Position numbers and translations under genes: made by a program. 64,000 nucleotides of DNA from Bos javanicus (Eukaryota > Chordata > Mammalia > Artiodactyla > Bovidae). The stretch is from the NCBI RefSeq assembly GCF_032452875.1, contig NC_083882.1:58853614-58917613 (forward strand), read 5' to 3'. Positions 11,355 to 22,194 of this stretch are shown here, piece by piece; position 1 is the stretch's first letter, and each line of letters opens with the position of its first letter. A model generated the notes under the pieces. It saw only the letters and a program-made list of their open reading frames with translations. It made no database searches and was not told the origin of the DNA.

Positions 11355-11460
11355 ATTCCTCATTAATCTCTCTGAGCCTTAGTTTCCTCATCTGTAAATA
11401 AGGGTAGTAAATCCTTTGCCCTCTAAAGGCGCTTCCAGATCTAATATTCTCTAATGTTAT
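11355..11460 (+). mobile_element. MIR/MIR3-like fragment
   Basis: ctctgagccttagtttcctc followed by atctgtaaataagggtagta and cttccagatctaatattctc is a MIR-family 3' portion. Confidence 0.6.
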
Positions 11461-11659
11461 GAGGAACTATCTTTAATGTAAATTCAGTTTGTGTTTCAAC
11501 AGGGTTTTGCTTCCCCAATTGAAATTCAAAATGTGTCCTTATTTTCAGGTAGGAGAACAGCCTAATGAACTCTCACAGTGTTCTAGCTGTCCACAAAGCC
11601 AGCGTACTTCCTGGCCACATGTAAGGCCCTACGGAACAGTTGAAGGAGCCTTAGGTTAA

Positions 11660-11930
11660 TAGCCATGATACCTGGCTGTGCCACTTACTTACCCTAGGAT
11701 CTGGGCAAATCACCTTTCTTTTCTGGGCCTTGGTTTCTCCATTGTAAAATGAGAGCAATGGATTCAATAAATCTGTGATAGTGGATGCAAGAAATCCATA
11801 TCCATGAGCTTGAGTAGCAGTGGTCATGGAAAAAATACTGAACAGAAAGTCAGGAGACCTGGGTGCTATTAATAGTTCTGCTGTTCATTAGGTTTGTGAC
11901 TTTCAGAAGTCACTGACAGACGCTCAGAGC
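11660..11930 (+). mobile_element. Two adjacent MIR fragments
   Basis: At 11,660-11,790: ggctgtgccacttacttacc, atctgggcaaatcacctttc, gccttggtttctccattgta. At 11,838-11,930: agtcaggagacctgggtgct and ttaggtttgtgactttcag. Both are sense MIR. They may be separate copies. Confidence 0.6.
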
Positions 11931-12059
11931 TTTCCTCTCTACTAGCATTTGCCACTTTTGTGCTATTTGCTTGTGTGTTTCTTTTTAATCTGGCCAGCAT
12001 CATTTGTCTTCATAAGCACTGGGACCCTGTAGGCATTTGAGTTTGTGTCTCACCCTTTC

Positions 12060-12220
12060 CCCAGGAGTTTCATTTATTCAACTAGTATCTATTCAGCATC
12101 TCTTGGACACTACCATAATGTAAGTGACAACATGTGATGAAAATGCCAGGACTTGTATGAGAGTTGGTGATAGAGACAGAAGCATGCTACTCAGTGAAGC
12201 TGACATTCTGGTGAAGTTTA
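12060..12220 (+). mobile_element. Ancient SINE/LINE-like fragment, family unsure
   Basis: tcatttattcaactagtatc and tattcagcatctcttgg, then gacattctggtg, follow the widespread mammalian pattern of an attcaacaaatatttattga start and a ttacattctagtg end. I cannot name the family firmly. Similar matches lie at about 19,690, 21,450 and 37,855. Confidence 0.4.
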
Positions 12221-12509
12221 TGTCTCTATCTGGTACATACAACATTTGGTCTGGCTGCTGATACAACTGGTTTTTTTAATCTTTCATTACCTTCAACACT
12301 TTATCTTCATCCTTTCCTTGCCTGTACCTTCACATCCTTTCAACAGTATGTGCCTTGCCCCCACTCACCTGGGTTCTTACTTTAATCCCTACTAACCCAG
12401 TGAGCAACCAGTGAAAGCAAGCATAGGCATAAATATTAAAATTAGATGCACATTAATGGATACCCCTCATCCCAAAGGAGTGATGTGCACAGGACCCCAG
12501 GCTCAAGAG

Positions 12510-12735
12510 AATGTAGATTCAAATGGCCATGAAGCTACTCACTGGCTATGGGACTTGGGTCCACTTGCTAAACTTTTTGGAGGGAGCCTCAGCTTTCCCA
12601 TCTGTAAAATGGGGATAACAATAGTAAGTACGCCTTTGGGGGAGTTTCATGGTTCAGTATGATAGTATATTATGTCAATGTTCAGCGTAGTGCCTGGTGT
12701 GGCAGATTTTGAATGCTGAACACATGGTGGCTATT
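12510..12735 (+). mobile_element. MIR SINE
   Basis: ctcactggctatgggacttg, ctcagctttcccatctgtaa, aatggggataacaatagtaa, agcgtagtgcctggtgtgg and ggtggctattatg are the sense MIR from the conserved core to its 3' end. Confidence 0.85.
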
Positions 12736-14164
12736 ATGATCAGTATGAGGCCCAGACAATGGCATTTGTGGGTAGGGTGATCCCAGAGAGTTCTGAGAGA
12801 GGAGAGGTCTTGCCATCACCCTCAGTCATGCTGATTAGCTGGTGTGAAGGATGGCAGAGACAACACTTCAGTTCAGAACCAGCCTCAATGGAATGCCCCG
12901 GGGAGGGAATCAGCCGCAAGACTGCAATTTGACCCTCTCGCTGCTCAGTGTAGGAAGGAAAACCTTTGCTGGCTCCAGCATTCCCCTGGCACATGGTTTG
13001 GACTTCTGGTGCCAAAACACATGGCTTTTTACAAAGCCCTTGATTTTCTGCAAACATGTTTGTCAGGGTCCTTGTTTTGCAGACAATGGATTTATAAAAG
13101 AGGCCTGTTCTTCCTTTCTGGCACCTTGAAAGGGGAAAAAAAAAATCCCCAAATGGGAAGAAGGATCAAGTGGCTGCTTTGCATGTGTGGGTGTCTCTTG
13201 CCTCCAAATTGGGCCACAGTGTTGGAGGCTAGGTTTCAAAATGATACAGTGCTGACAATTAACCACAATTAGGCTAATTGTATAATTACACTGTGATTAT
13301 CTCAATGATAAAGTTCACAAAGGGATGGATGGCCCCTAGGTAAACCTGAGGGGGTTGGGAGAGGGGTAATCAACGGCCATCAAGATGGTTCCCTGGGGTC
13401 CCAGCAATTGCGCTAGAGGCCAGGCACCAGCTTCCAGGCTCTCACCCAGCCTCCTCTCCTCTGCTCAGTAACAAGTCCCTTCTACAGCCTCAGTGGGCTG
13501 GGTGCTTTTCATGTGACCCCAAAATATTCCCTTTACCATCTCTGTCTATTCACACAACAAATTATAAAGGACAATTGGGTTGGCAACCATATCTAATTTT
13601 CAGGCCAACCCCTCAGCTGCGCTGCTGACATTTAAAGGCAAGCTGTGAGTGCATTCTATATTTCCACATGTCACTGATGGGCTTGTCATTCTCAGATGGC
13701 CAGGCCGGAGCAATTAAGCAAAAGTTTACACTGGCGTAAAAATTACCGCTCTCTGACAGAGTGCCAACTCTAGAACCTCTGGCCTGCTCTGAATACTGGC
13801 TGCCAGCTTCACATTCTGATGAACGCATGTTGAGCTCCAGAGGAAAAGAGGCAGCTTCACAAACATACAGGAAACATTTAAGGTTACTACTTCTGGACCA
13901 GGATTCTCAGTGTTCATTCAACAAAGAATTACTGAATACTGATTATTTTTTCCTTTGCCAATCTCGAAATTTGATGTTGGAAATCGAGCAAAGAACAAAT
14001 CAATTACAGTTCTTGCCTATCAGGAGTTTATAGGCAGGCTAAGGGGACATGTTGAACTTTCAAGTGGGGTGGCCCTTGCTATGACTATAGGGAATTGCAT
14101 TACTGATCCCAGTTGTTCACTCTGCCCTCTAGCCATGCTGTTTGCCTTGTGACTTGGCAGTTCC
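12736..14164. other. Block free of young repeats, candidate regulatory DNA
   Basis: About 1.4 kb with no SINE, BovB or L1 that I can recognise. It contains an A/T homeodomain-type palindrome at 13,265-13,281, two GATA-type sites at 13,297-13,311, and a second motif-dense stretch at 13,660-13,760. The open frames of 142, 105 and 92 codons overlap on both strands and show no protein family. Conserved noncoding DNA is my inference and needs an alignment to test. Confidence 0.4.
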
Positions 14165-14605
14165 TCTTCCTAGAGATGGATTTACATCCCTACTCCACTT
14201 TTGGTGGGCTGGGCCATGTGACTTGCTTTGACGAATGGAATTTGGCTCAGAGTGACAGTGAGTCCGCTGCCAAGTTTTGTCTTCAAGAGATATCGCTTGG
14301 TTCCACTCATCTCTCGGGGAACCTCCAACCTCTGCCATGAAAAGAACATGCTCCATGTGCCCTGATGCTCCCAGGAGAAAGAGAAACACATGCAGCATAA
14401 CTGAACTGCACTTGGAGCCAAACCTTATTCATGGAGCAGAACTGAACCAGAACTTGCAAACCCAGAAACACAGTTGACATCAGCAGAGCCATCCAGCTCA
14501 CTCTGCAATGTATGAGTGAGAAATAAATGCCAGTGGTTGTATGCCATCGAGGCTTGGTGACCATGCTGTTACACAGTGTTTTTATGGCAATAACAAACTG
14601 ATAAC
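14165..14605 (+). mobile_element. Ancient LTR-like repeat (MLT1/MaLR-like)
   Basis: gggctgggccatgtgacttg, ctttgacgaatggaat, gagtgagaaataaatgcc, gaggcttggtgacc and the end atggcaataacaaactgat follow the sense order of an old mammalian LTR-like repeat, including an aataaa near the 3' end at about 14,522. The subfamily is not assigned. The four overlapping open frames here are a result of this repeat. Confidence 0.55.
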
Positions 14606-14639
14606 AAAGACTTTTTGAAGGTCCTTATAAGGATATTGG

Positions 14640-14842
14640 GAGAAGGCAATGGCAACCCACTCCAGTACTCTTGCCTGGCAAATCCCATGGACAGAAGGAG
14701 GGCATGGCAACTCACTCCAGTATTTTTGCCAGGAAATCCCAAGGACAGAGGAACCTGTCAGGCTACAATCTATAGGGTTGCAAACAGCTGGACATGACTG
14801 AAGCAACTTCACACACACACATGCACACAGGACATGCACACA
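14640..14842 (+). mobile_element. Rearranged Bov-tA/BovA SINE with CA tail
   Basis: A left piece (ggcaatggcaacccactcc to cccatggacagaaggag) is followed at once by a second start of the same region (gcatggcaactcactccag) that runs on to tggacatgactgaagcaac. The core is therefore partly repeated within one element. A (CA)-rich tail follows. gatattgg flanks it at 14,632-14,639 and 14,843-14,850. Confidence 0.85.
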
Positions 14843-15104
14843 GATATTGGTACAGGCTGTGTTTGGTACAGGATGTGTTTCACCTAAAAAGATGGTGAAA
14901 AAAAATTCTGGAAAAATACAAAGGGAATAAAACTGTAATGGTGCTGTCCTTTAGAAAGAGATTTGGGGAAAGGGGCTCAGGGTGTGGGAGGATAAAAAGA
15001 GACCATTTGTTTTTCATTCTAAGTCTCTGACTTCCTAAAAATTTCAGTGACAAGCATCATTATCTTTGTAATTTTTAGAATAAGTGCACTTTAAAAAAAC
15101 ATGT

Positions 15105-15310
15105 TGGGACTTCCCCGGTAAGACTCTGTGTTTCCAATGCAGGGGGTTGGGGTTAAATCCCCAGTCAAGGAACTAGAATTCCACGTGCCACAACTAAGAG
15201 TTTGCATACTGCACCTAAAAACGGTTTTGCATGTTGCAGCTAAAGATCCTGTCACATAATGCAAAGATCAAAGATCCTGTGTGCCACAGCCAAATAAGTA
15301 AAATAAATAC
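15105..15310 (+). mobile_element. CHR-type tRNA-derived SINE
   Basis: gttgggacttccccggtaag, ttccaatgcagggggttgg, aatccccagtcaaggaac and aattccacgtgccacaac are the CHR head and body. The tail contains two copies of aaagatcctgt before the A-rich end. Confidence 0.85.
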
Positions 15311-15312
15311 AT

Positions 15313-15429
15313 GTTGTTTTTCAATCACTCAGTCATGTCCAACTCTTTGCGACCCCATGGATTGCAGCATGCCAGGCTTCCCTGTCCTTCACCATCTCCC
15401 AGAGTTTGCTCAAATTCATGTCCGTTGAG
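15313..15429 (-). mobile_element. Very short BovB 3' end
   Basis: About 117 bp of antisense BovB terminus (caatcactcagtcatgtcc, accccatggattgcagcatg, ctcccagagtttgctcaaat). It sits in the A-rich tail of the CHR SINE. taaatacat occurs at both edges (15,304-15,312 and 15,430-15,438), a target duplication. Confidence 0.85.
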
Positions 15430-15506
15430 TAAATACATATTAAAAAAATAATAAATAAATAAAATGTCATTTGAAAAATCCTAAAAAGAGAAATTGAGAA
15501 GACAAA

Positions 15507-15720
15507 CACCCAACCCTTACTGTATTCTAGGCAATGTGTTACCACTTCTCATATCTTATTTAATTTTTACAAAAATCCTGCAAAGTGGGTAATACTATCC
15601 TTGTCCTAAAGATGAGGAAATTGGGCTCAGAAAGTTCTGATAGCATACCCCAAACCAAATAGCTTGTGTGCTGGGAAGAGAATATTTGAATTCAAAGCTG
15701 CCAACCTCAACATCAGTGTT
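15507..15720 (-). mobile_element. MIR SINE
   Basis: gtattctaggcaatgtgtta, atcttatttaatttttac, gatgaggaaattgggctcag and atatttgaattcaaagctgc fit antisense MIR. Confidence 0.75.
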
Positions 15721-15771
15721 CTCTCCTTTATGTTATATGACTGTTTTACACCGTCACAGATGAATGAACAC

Positions 15772-15850
15772 CCAGGGCCTCAGTTTCCTCATCTGGAAAA
15801 AAAGAGAGGTTCGGACTACATTGTCTCTAATGTTCCTGATAGTCTAAGAT
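15772..15850 (+). mobile_element. MIR/MIR3-like fragment
   Basis: gggcctcagtttcctcatct, then ggttcggactacattgtctc and tgatagtctaagattc match a MIR-family 3' portion. Confidence 0.6.
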
Positions 15851-17161
15851 TCCACGAGTGAAAAGTCACATTATGCAATAAGTATTCTTTACTTTCAGAG
15901 GAATACAATCAAATTTCCTTTAAGTATAGTGCTCCCTGAGCTCACATAAGTGCTTATTATTTCCAGATCATTAACTGTTTGACATAGAGATTTGGCTGAG
16001 AAACTTGAAGCTCAAGAGTGAGAGGCCTCCGCCAACTGAAGATCAGTCAAATGTGGATAATGGCTTCTGTTACTATAAGATGAGTCTACAGGAAAATGTG
16101 ATTCAATTTATAAAAATTCTATCAAATGCAGCTTTTCAGGAATTCATCTGTTGGGTACAACAAGGTACATCTGTGCTATATTATCCAAATAGGTTCCACC
16201 TGGCAGGCAGATGACGGTAAAGCTTAAAAAGGAAGAAAAAAAAAAGGAGTTTTTAGAAAGTACTTCCATTTCATCTTACTCTATTTTAACTTATTCTCAT
16301 CTATCACACCGTAATTTCTAGGTAATGCAGAGACATTAGATTTGGCTAAGCAAGGAATGATGAACTTTCATTAATAGATAGAAGTCAAGAGAAAATCCTT
16401 TCAAACTTCATTCCACAGTATGGAAAATTGGGAAGGAGGGAAATGGAGGGGAAAGTAAGAGCTCATTCTTTGTCCAACTGGCTTTGCTTATGATGAAATT
16501 CATAAAATGGTCATGGACGCTGTGTAGTGTGAACCCCTAGAGGCTTGCTCTAGCTTCTGCTAAAATCAAGGGTCCTGAGAATGCCAAAGGAAAACAAGCC
16601 ATTAAGAAAACCTGCAACCATTTGGGAGCATTAGGAAGATCAAGGCAGGTTATTTGGATGTCTGGGAAAGTCGGACTAGATGACTACTTTTTGGTCCATA
16701 CGATTGAACACACAGAATTCCTATTATCATCCGTATTCTGCCTTAGGTGAATGGCCCCTCTCCCCATGCCTGCTCATTTCTCCTCTTGGTTTCTGTGGCT
16801 TCACCCAAGACAATGTCATCATTCTTACTGGGGCCTTCGTAAACCAAAGTACCTCCAGACTAAGAAGTTAGCTTCAAAAGCCAGACATCTATTTCATTAT
16901 GAATATCTGTCTAGATATAAAAGCTCAACACTTCCCGCCACGATCCTGGGAGCACCAGGACAACAGAAGACCAACACAAGGCAGACACATGTGCACCGCC
17001 CGCCCCAAAACTGGGCTCCGCATAACCTTAATAGATTTGACGTTCAACAGAAGTAAAGAGGAAATAGGGAGGCTTCTCATTTGGTACAAGTCATCTTGCC
17101 ACGTGCAAAGGCTGTCCGTGGTGTTGTCTTCTAAAGACAAGGGTGGTTTCCTGATTTTCAG
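15851..17161. other. Unannotated sequence
   Basis: No repeat is recognised apart from an A-rich run near 16,236. A 128-codon plus-strand frame begins at 16,899 and runs into the candidate exon at 17,162. Its first part has no recognisable protein character. Confidence 0.35.
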
Positions 17162-17299
17162 GGAAGTCCAACAGGTTCAGCCTCATTCTCCCTTGGATTC
17201 ATTACCAGACCAAAAGGATCAAGAAGAAGATGTTGGTGGCTTGGTTATTTTGTCCATGATTGGAAATCTTGTGCAGAATGACTGAACTATAGCCAACAG
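17162..17299 (+). other. Candidate internal exon (lncRNA or unknown gene)
   Basis: This 138-bp segment follows an acceptor-like ttcctgattttcag and ends at a perfect consensus donor, cag|gtaagt. One frame is open for 40 codons, reads EVQQVQPHSPLDSL ... GNLVQND, and then stops 15 bp before the donor. The other two frames also contain stops, so as coding sequence it would be a last coding segment with a downstream 3'UTR intron. I recognise no family. A noncoding-RNA exon or chance splice motifs are equally possible. Confidence 0.3.
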
Positions 17300-18129
17300 G
17301 TAAGTGCAGCTTTCTTAGGAATCCTGTTAGCTTATAAATTGTTCTCTCTCACCATCCTTTCTGAAAAATGGTGATACAGAATGTAGACCGCTTAGTGCTG
17401 ATGAATTCATAATGGGGTCAGGATAGAGGATCAAGTCTTTGGCTCAAGACAGAGGTTTTTTCTGAGAGCTTTCTCCATCTAAACTGTTATTTGAAATCTC
17501 TGAGCAACCTTTGTCTTTTAATGTACACAGTCTCAGAAACATTCTCGTGTTTTCCATGAGATTGAGGTGCCAATATAAGCACCCAACTAGATTTTGGAGG
17601 TAATAGTAACAAAGTAAGACTTGGGAAAAATACAGAAATAGCCAAATTAACATTGCTTCCCTCAAAATTATGTCATCAGGAGGCCACGTTTGTTCGGTTG
17701 AGGCTTCTTTTGCACCTAACCGTCTCTTACCTCCTTTGGAAAAGCTTTTTCACTTTAGGCACATGGAAAAATTAATCCAAATACCTCAGAATTATTTCTT
17801 TTTTTAACCAAAAAAAAAAAAAAAAAGAAAGACATTTCCTAGGTTGTTCTACTCTTTTTATGTGTTTGGTACGTAAAGATTTTTAATGTTTCCAAATGTC
17901 AAATATCCCATCAAAGGATTATTTGCAGCTATTAAGGACATTCCAAAGAATGTAACACAGACCTTTAAGGTAATTTCAAAGTTTTAAACAAGGCAATTAT
18001 TTTGGATTAAGACTTTCTAAGGAGGCAGCTACTTTTAGGAAGACTCTGCTTTTTTGCATATATATATATATATTTTTTTTTTTTCAGGTCTTCTTTTTGC
18101 ATAAACTACAGAGGGTCCCGGTCTTCTTA
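17300..18129. other. Unannotated sequence with poly-A and TA runs
   Basis: An A run lies at 17,809-17,826, and a (ta)n run followed by T lies at 18,058-18,085. The rest is unassigned. Confidence 0.4.
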
Positions 18130-18448
18130 TTGTTGTTGTTGTTAAGTCACTAAGTCATGTTCGACTGTTTGCAATTCCATGAACTGTAGCATGCCAGTCT
18201 CCCCTGTCCTCCACTATCTCCCGAAATTTGCTCATATTCATGACCATTGAGTCAGTGATGCTATCTAATCATCTCATCCTCTGCCACCCACTTCTTCTTT
18301 TGCCTTCAGTCTTTCCCAGCATCAGGGTCTTTTTCATGAGTTCATATCAGGTAGCCAAAGTATTGAAGCTTTAGCTTCAGCATCAGTCCTTCCAGTGAAC
18401 ATTCAGGGTTGATTTGCTTTAGGATTGACTGGTTTGATCTCCTTGTAT
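18130..18448 (-). mobile_element. BovB LINE 3' end
   Basis: It begins with a (tgt)n tail. The order is aagtcactaagtcatgttcg, tctcccgaaatttgctcat, cagtgatgctatctaatc, tctttcccagcatcagg, ggtagccaaagtattgaag and actggtttgatctccttg. 5'-truncated and diverged. Confidence 0.9.
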
Positions 18449-19689
18449 TCTATGCAAATAGCACTTCTTGGGAATTTGAATAATGAGAACTATATGCATA
18501 TCCTACTCTTTTGGGGTAAAAGTAATACTATAACTCAAGAGTCACTCTCCCAGGCATTAAACAAGCATCCTTTTCACCAAATTTCAGACCCTTGAAGGTT
18601 ACAACTTTTTAAAAATCTTTAGGTAGATTTTTATCCTGAAGAATCACTGAGTGATGACTCTATTTTATTGCTAAATTCTTTGTTACTTTTATGAGCCTCT
18701 CAAAGCAATAGGAACTACCTTCTGGAGATGTTTAGGTTTGTATAATACACATCACACTGTAATTTTTATACAGGCAAAGTTAGAAACATTTCTATATAGA
18801 AGTTAATAATGATATGTTCAGGGTTAGTCGAAAGGCTTGGAATTTAAACCTCAGATGTGATTGAGAACTATAGTGCTGATGTTATCTTCCTTTAATCTTT
18901 TCAGAAACTGAAAAAAAAGACCTCAAAGCAAAAAAACTTACACACTTAAGAGAGAGATTGGAATAAATGATAGTCTTTTAAAAATTCAAGAATAGGAACT
19001 GGTCATTGGCCCCCTTAACTGGTTAGGTTTGTAGGTCACATTAATCAATATTTGGTTTCATAGCAGATGTGGAGGAAGTGAAAAATCTGGATTCCAAGAA
19101 AACCCCAAGAATACTGAAAAGTATCACATTTCACACACACGGAAAAAAATGGAGAGGGAAGAAAGATTTATGTATATCTGAAAGCAATAAGGATGAAAAA
19201 AGCACAGCCCAAGTCATCAAAATCACTGTTGAGAAACCAGATTTGAATGCTGCTTAGAGTTTTAATTAAAACATCAGAAAGCCCTGAAGAACAAGTGTAC
19301 ACCTCAGTACCCCACAGTGTGATCTGGTATCCACTTGTGGGGAAAACTTTACAATCACATGTTAAGTATCCATGCACAAAGGTATGCATTTCATCTTTAT
19401 CTCAATCTCTCTCTCTTACAAACATGTAAAGTTCAGCTTCCGGTATCTTTTGCAAAAGATCTTCTGTACCTTTTGTTCATTCCACAGACATTTGCTAAAT
19501 TCTCTAGGAGGGCCAGCCTCTCTACTAGGTATGGTGAGCAGTACAAAGAGAAATTTGGCAAAGAGGAACAAAGAAACCCCAAATGATGAAAATGACTAAA
19601 AACATTGGAAGAAACTTGAGAAAAAAAAATTAGAACAGGATTAAATTTGGAGACAAGGAATACCGGCTCCCCTATTGGCATCCGCTCAG
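18449..19689. other. Unannotated AT-rich sequence
   Basis: No recognised repeat. Several short open frames on both strands (62 to 83 codons, 19,069-19,681) overlap and are lysine/serine-rich, as expected from AT-rich noncoding DNA. Confidence 0.4.
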
Positions 19690-19800
19690 GTCCACTTATT
19701 CATTCCTACTGTGTGCTTGTTGTTTACTGGGTACTCCGGAGACTATGACCAGAGCAATCAAGACACAGTCTTTTGTTCTCATCAACCATCAACACATCTT
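19690..19800 (+). mobile_element. Ancient SINE/LINE-like fragment, family unsure
   Basis: cttattcattcctactgtgt, gctggg-like core tactgggtactccgg and cagtcttttgttctcatc follow the same old pattern as at 12,060. Confidence 0.35.
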
Positions 19801-20334
19801 TTCAAGTTTTATGACACTCTTCCTTCCAAGCCTTCCTAAACTTATTCTTCACTTGCATTCACCAAAGCACACAGCTGGATGTTGGAAGTCATGCTTGTGT
19901 CTCTCCAGCTGGGTTGACCGGGTAACACAGCTACAGATCTCCTACTAATAATTTGAATCTGTTGTCTGCCAGTACAGTTATTTTAAGGTTGGCGTGTGAC
20001 TGCTGCTGGCAGGTTGGTGAGCAGAGGAAAACAGGAAATGAACTAAATCATTTATTAACATTGAAAATAACAAATTGAAAGGTGTTGGGTCCTGGGGTAA
20101 ATAGCACTTGGCTGCTGCAAATAAGGGAATTGGAATTTTCCAAAGAGAACCCTTACCTGAAAGAATTTTCCAAAATTTGGTTTTGGTGTCATGGAAAAAT
20201 ACTCATTTCCAACCAATGTTATTGATTGCTGGATGTGTCCTCAAGAAGACACATGCTTACTGAGAACTATAATATGAACACTGTCATTCAAAGTCACTGC
20301 AATGATCATGCCTTGAGTAGGTCCTGAGAATCAA

Positions 20335-20570
20335 AAAATAAAAAAGGTGAGGAAATTTTTACTGTGTACCTACCATATGCCAGGCCCAGTAGAAATGTTT
20401 TCATAAACACCATGTTATCTATGCATTGTAACAAAAAATAGAACTGTCAGTTTACAAATGGAAAATAATAGAGGCTTGGAGAAGCTACACAACATGACTG
20501 AGGTCACACAGTTCATCGTGTGTGCCTGAAACCAGGATTCATGTCCTTCCATCACACTGCAAGGCTGCCC
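20335..20570 (-). mobile_element. MIR SINE
   Basis: ctgtgtacctaccatatgcc, aggcccagtagaaatg, gtttacaaatggaaaataat, actgaggtcacacagttc and ccaggattcatgtccttcc are collinear with antisense MIR. Confidence 0.8.
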
Positions 20571-20957
20571 TAACTCAACGAACTCCCTCTAATGAGGGGA
20601 TTTACATTAGAGATGGGTAGTTTTGGGAAGAAATGCAATGTAAAGAAAATTACTAATTAAATAATCTTTTAAGAGATACTAAACTCTTTAATCACAAACC
20701 ATATTTTAATTCAGTCTCACAAATCATGTGTTAATTATATTTCCCATGAAATGCATATATTGGCCTAGAGGATTGTTGAAAATAGAAAAACATTTTGCTT
20801 GGACATGACCCGAAGCTCTGTCCTTCCCTTTACCCTGGAACTCTGCGCTGAGCAGTCTGAGCAGTGACTCAGGAAGTCAGTACTTGAGAAGGAAGGAGGC
20901 ATTGTGAAAAGAGCCAAAGGATTTATCATACAGAAACAAGTAAGTAACATCTCATGG

Positions 20958-21007
20958 GTAAAGATATTCACTGCAGTATTATTTATTGTGGCAAAATTGG
21001 TGATGCC
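20958..21007 (+). mobile_element. Short old L1 fragment
   Basis: aaagatattcactgcagtat and tatttattgtggcaaaattgg resemble the L1 3' region. The CHR SINE directly follows and may have split it. Confidence 0.4.
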
Positions 21008-21008
21008 C

Positions 21009-21296
21009 AGGGACTTCCCTAGTGGTCCAGTGGTTAAGAATCTGCCTGCCAATGCGGGGGACGTAGGTTCAATCCCTGGTCCAGGAAGGTCCCACGTGCT
21101 GTGGAGCAACTGAGACCATGCACCATGACTACTGAGCCCACATGCTGTAACTTCTGAGTCCACGTGCTGCAACCACTGAAGCCCATGTGCCTGGAGCCCA
21201 TGCTCCACAACGAGAGAAGCTACTGCCATGAGAAGCCCAAGCACTGTGACAAAGAGCAGCTCCTGCTCACCACAACCAGACAAAGCCTGCGTGCAG
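21009..21296 (+). mobile_element. CHR SINE, long form
   Basis: gggacttccctagtggtcca, cctgccaatgcgggggacg, ggttcaatccctggtcc, then the long body with repeated ctactgagcccacatgctg-type blocks, tgcctggagcccatgctcc, cgagagaagctactgcc and aagcctgcgtgcagcgaa. The 172-codon minus-strand frame at 20,765-21,283 is read mainly through this SINE. Confidence 0.95.
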
Positions 21297-21314
21297 CGAA
21301 TTCATAATAGCTTA

Positions 21315-21560
21315 CGATTGCTTGTGGTGTTTTTCTGTGCTAAGCATCTCACATGATTGATTTGGCCCTCAAAGGAACCTTGCAAAACCAAATGGGTCAT
21401 CATCCCCCTTTTACGGGTGAGGAAAGAGACCCGAAAAAGGCTAAGGAGCTTAATTCATTCATTCAACTGACATGTGCTGAGTACCCACTAAGGCCAGGCA
21501 CTGCTCTGTGTCCTAAGAATAGAGTACTAGAGACAGAGTCCCTTTTCTCATACAGGTTCT
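21315..21560 (-). mobile_element. MIR-like fragment followed by an old mammalian repeat fragment
   Basis: tgtgctaagcatctcacatg, tcatcccccttttacgggtg and aggaaagagacccg are antisense MIR (to about 21,450). Next, cattcattcaactgacatg and ggccaggcactgctctgtg resemble the old repeat type also seen at 12,060, there in the plus orientation. Confidence 0.5.
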
Positions 21561-21981
21561 ACATCTGTGGGGGGACCCTGGGAAACATGATGTGTATCAG
21601 AAGCCTCTGGTGCCCCCTCACAGCTCTCAACCACACCTTGGAGTTGGGCTGCTCCCCGAGGGTTTCTGGCACATGGCACTGACAGCATTTCATCTCAAAG
21701 TGTACCTGGCATCTTTGTTTTCTATCCCTGGATATATCTTGGCCTACAAACAGCTCAGAAGTGTGCAAAGAATTATCACCCATGGATGCAAACGGCAGCC
21801 AACAGAGGATGGGAGCTGATGGATAAAACCCCCAATTCCCAGTTTAGGCAGACAGAACAGGGAGACAAAGAACTAGAAGTTCAATGCACACGTTAAGTGC
21901 TTTCAAGAATGCAAAGCAGGGATGGGATATTTTTCTTTGAGAGAACGAGGAATCAAAGGTAACTTTACCTGAGTAAGGACA
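21561..21981. other. Unannotated sequence
   Basis: No repeat recognised. Short overlapping frames on both strands (70 to 109 codons) lack any known domain. Confidence 0.4.
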
Positions 21982-22194
21982 GGGGCTCCCCAGGTGGTGC
22001 AGTGCCAAAGAATTCACCTGCCAATGCAGGAGATACAAAAGACCCAGGTTCAATCCCTGGGTCAGAAAGATCCCCTGGAGAAGGAAATGGCAACCTACTC
22101 CTATTCCTAAATGCTACATTAGGAAATCCTACGGACAGAGGAACCTGGCGGGCTACAGTCCATGGGAGTGCAGAGTGGGGCATGACAGAGCATG
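21982..22194 (+). mobile_element. Bov-tA SINE
   Basis: ggggctccccaggtggtgca, cctgccaatgcaggagatac, gatcccctggagaaggaaat and ggctacagtccatgggagt are present. The middle, usually ttcttgcctggagaatccc, is replaced by a diverged attcctaaatgctacattag. Confidence 0.9.

Noticed and set aside
12844..13272. 142-codon plus-strand open frame
   Set aside because: No domain, overlaps other open frames on both strands, and no splice sites that would frame it. I prefer noncoding DNA.
21009..21120. tRNA-like A and B box in SINE heads (also at 239, 15,105, 53,388)
   Set aside because: These are tRNA-derived SINE promoters without a tRNA cloverleaf or an intact anticodon arm.
20765..21283. 172-codon minus-strand open frame, the longest in the window
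   Set aside because: Most of it is the reverse strand of a CHR SINE, and there is no protein similarity that I can see.
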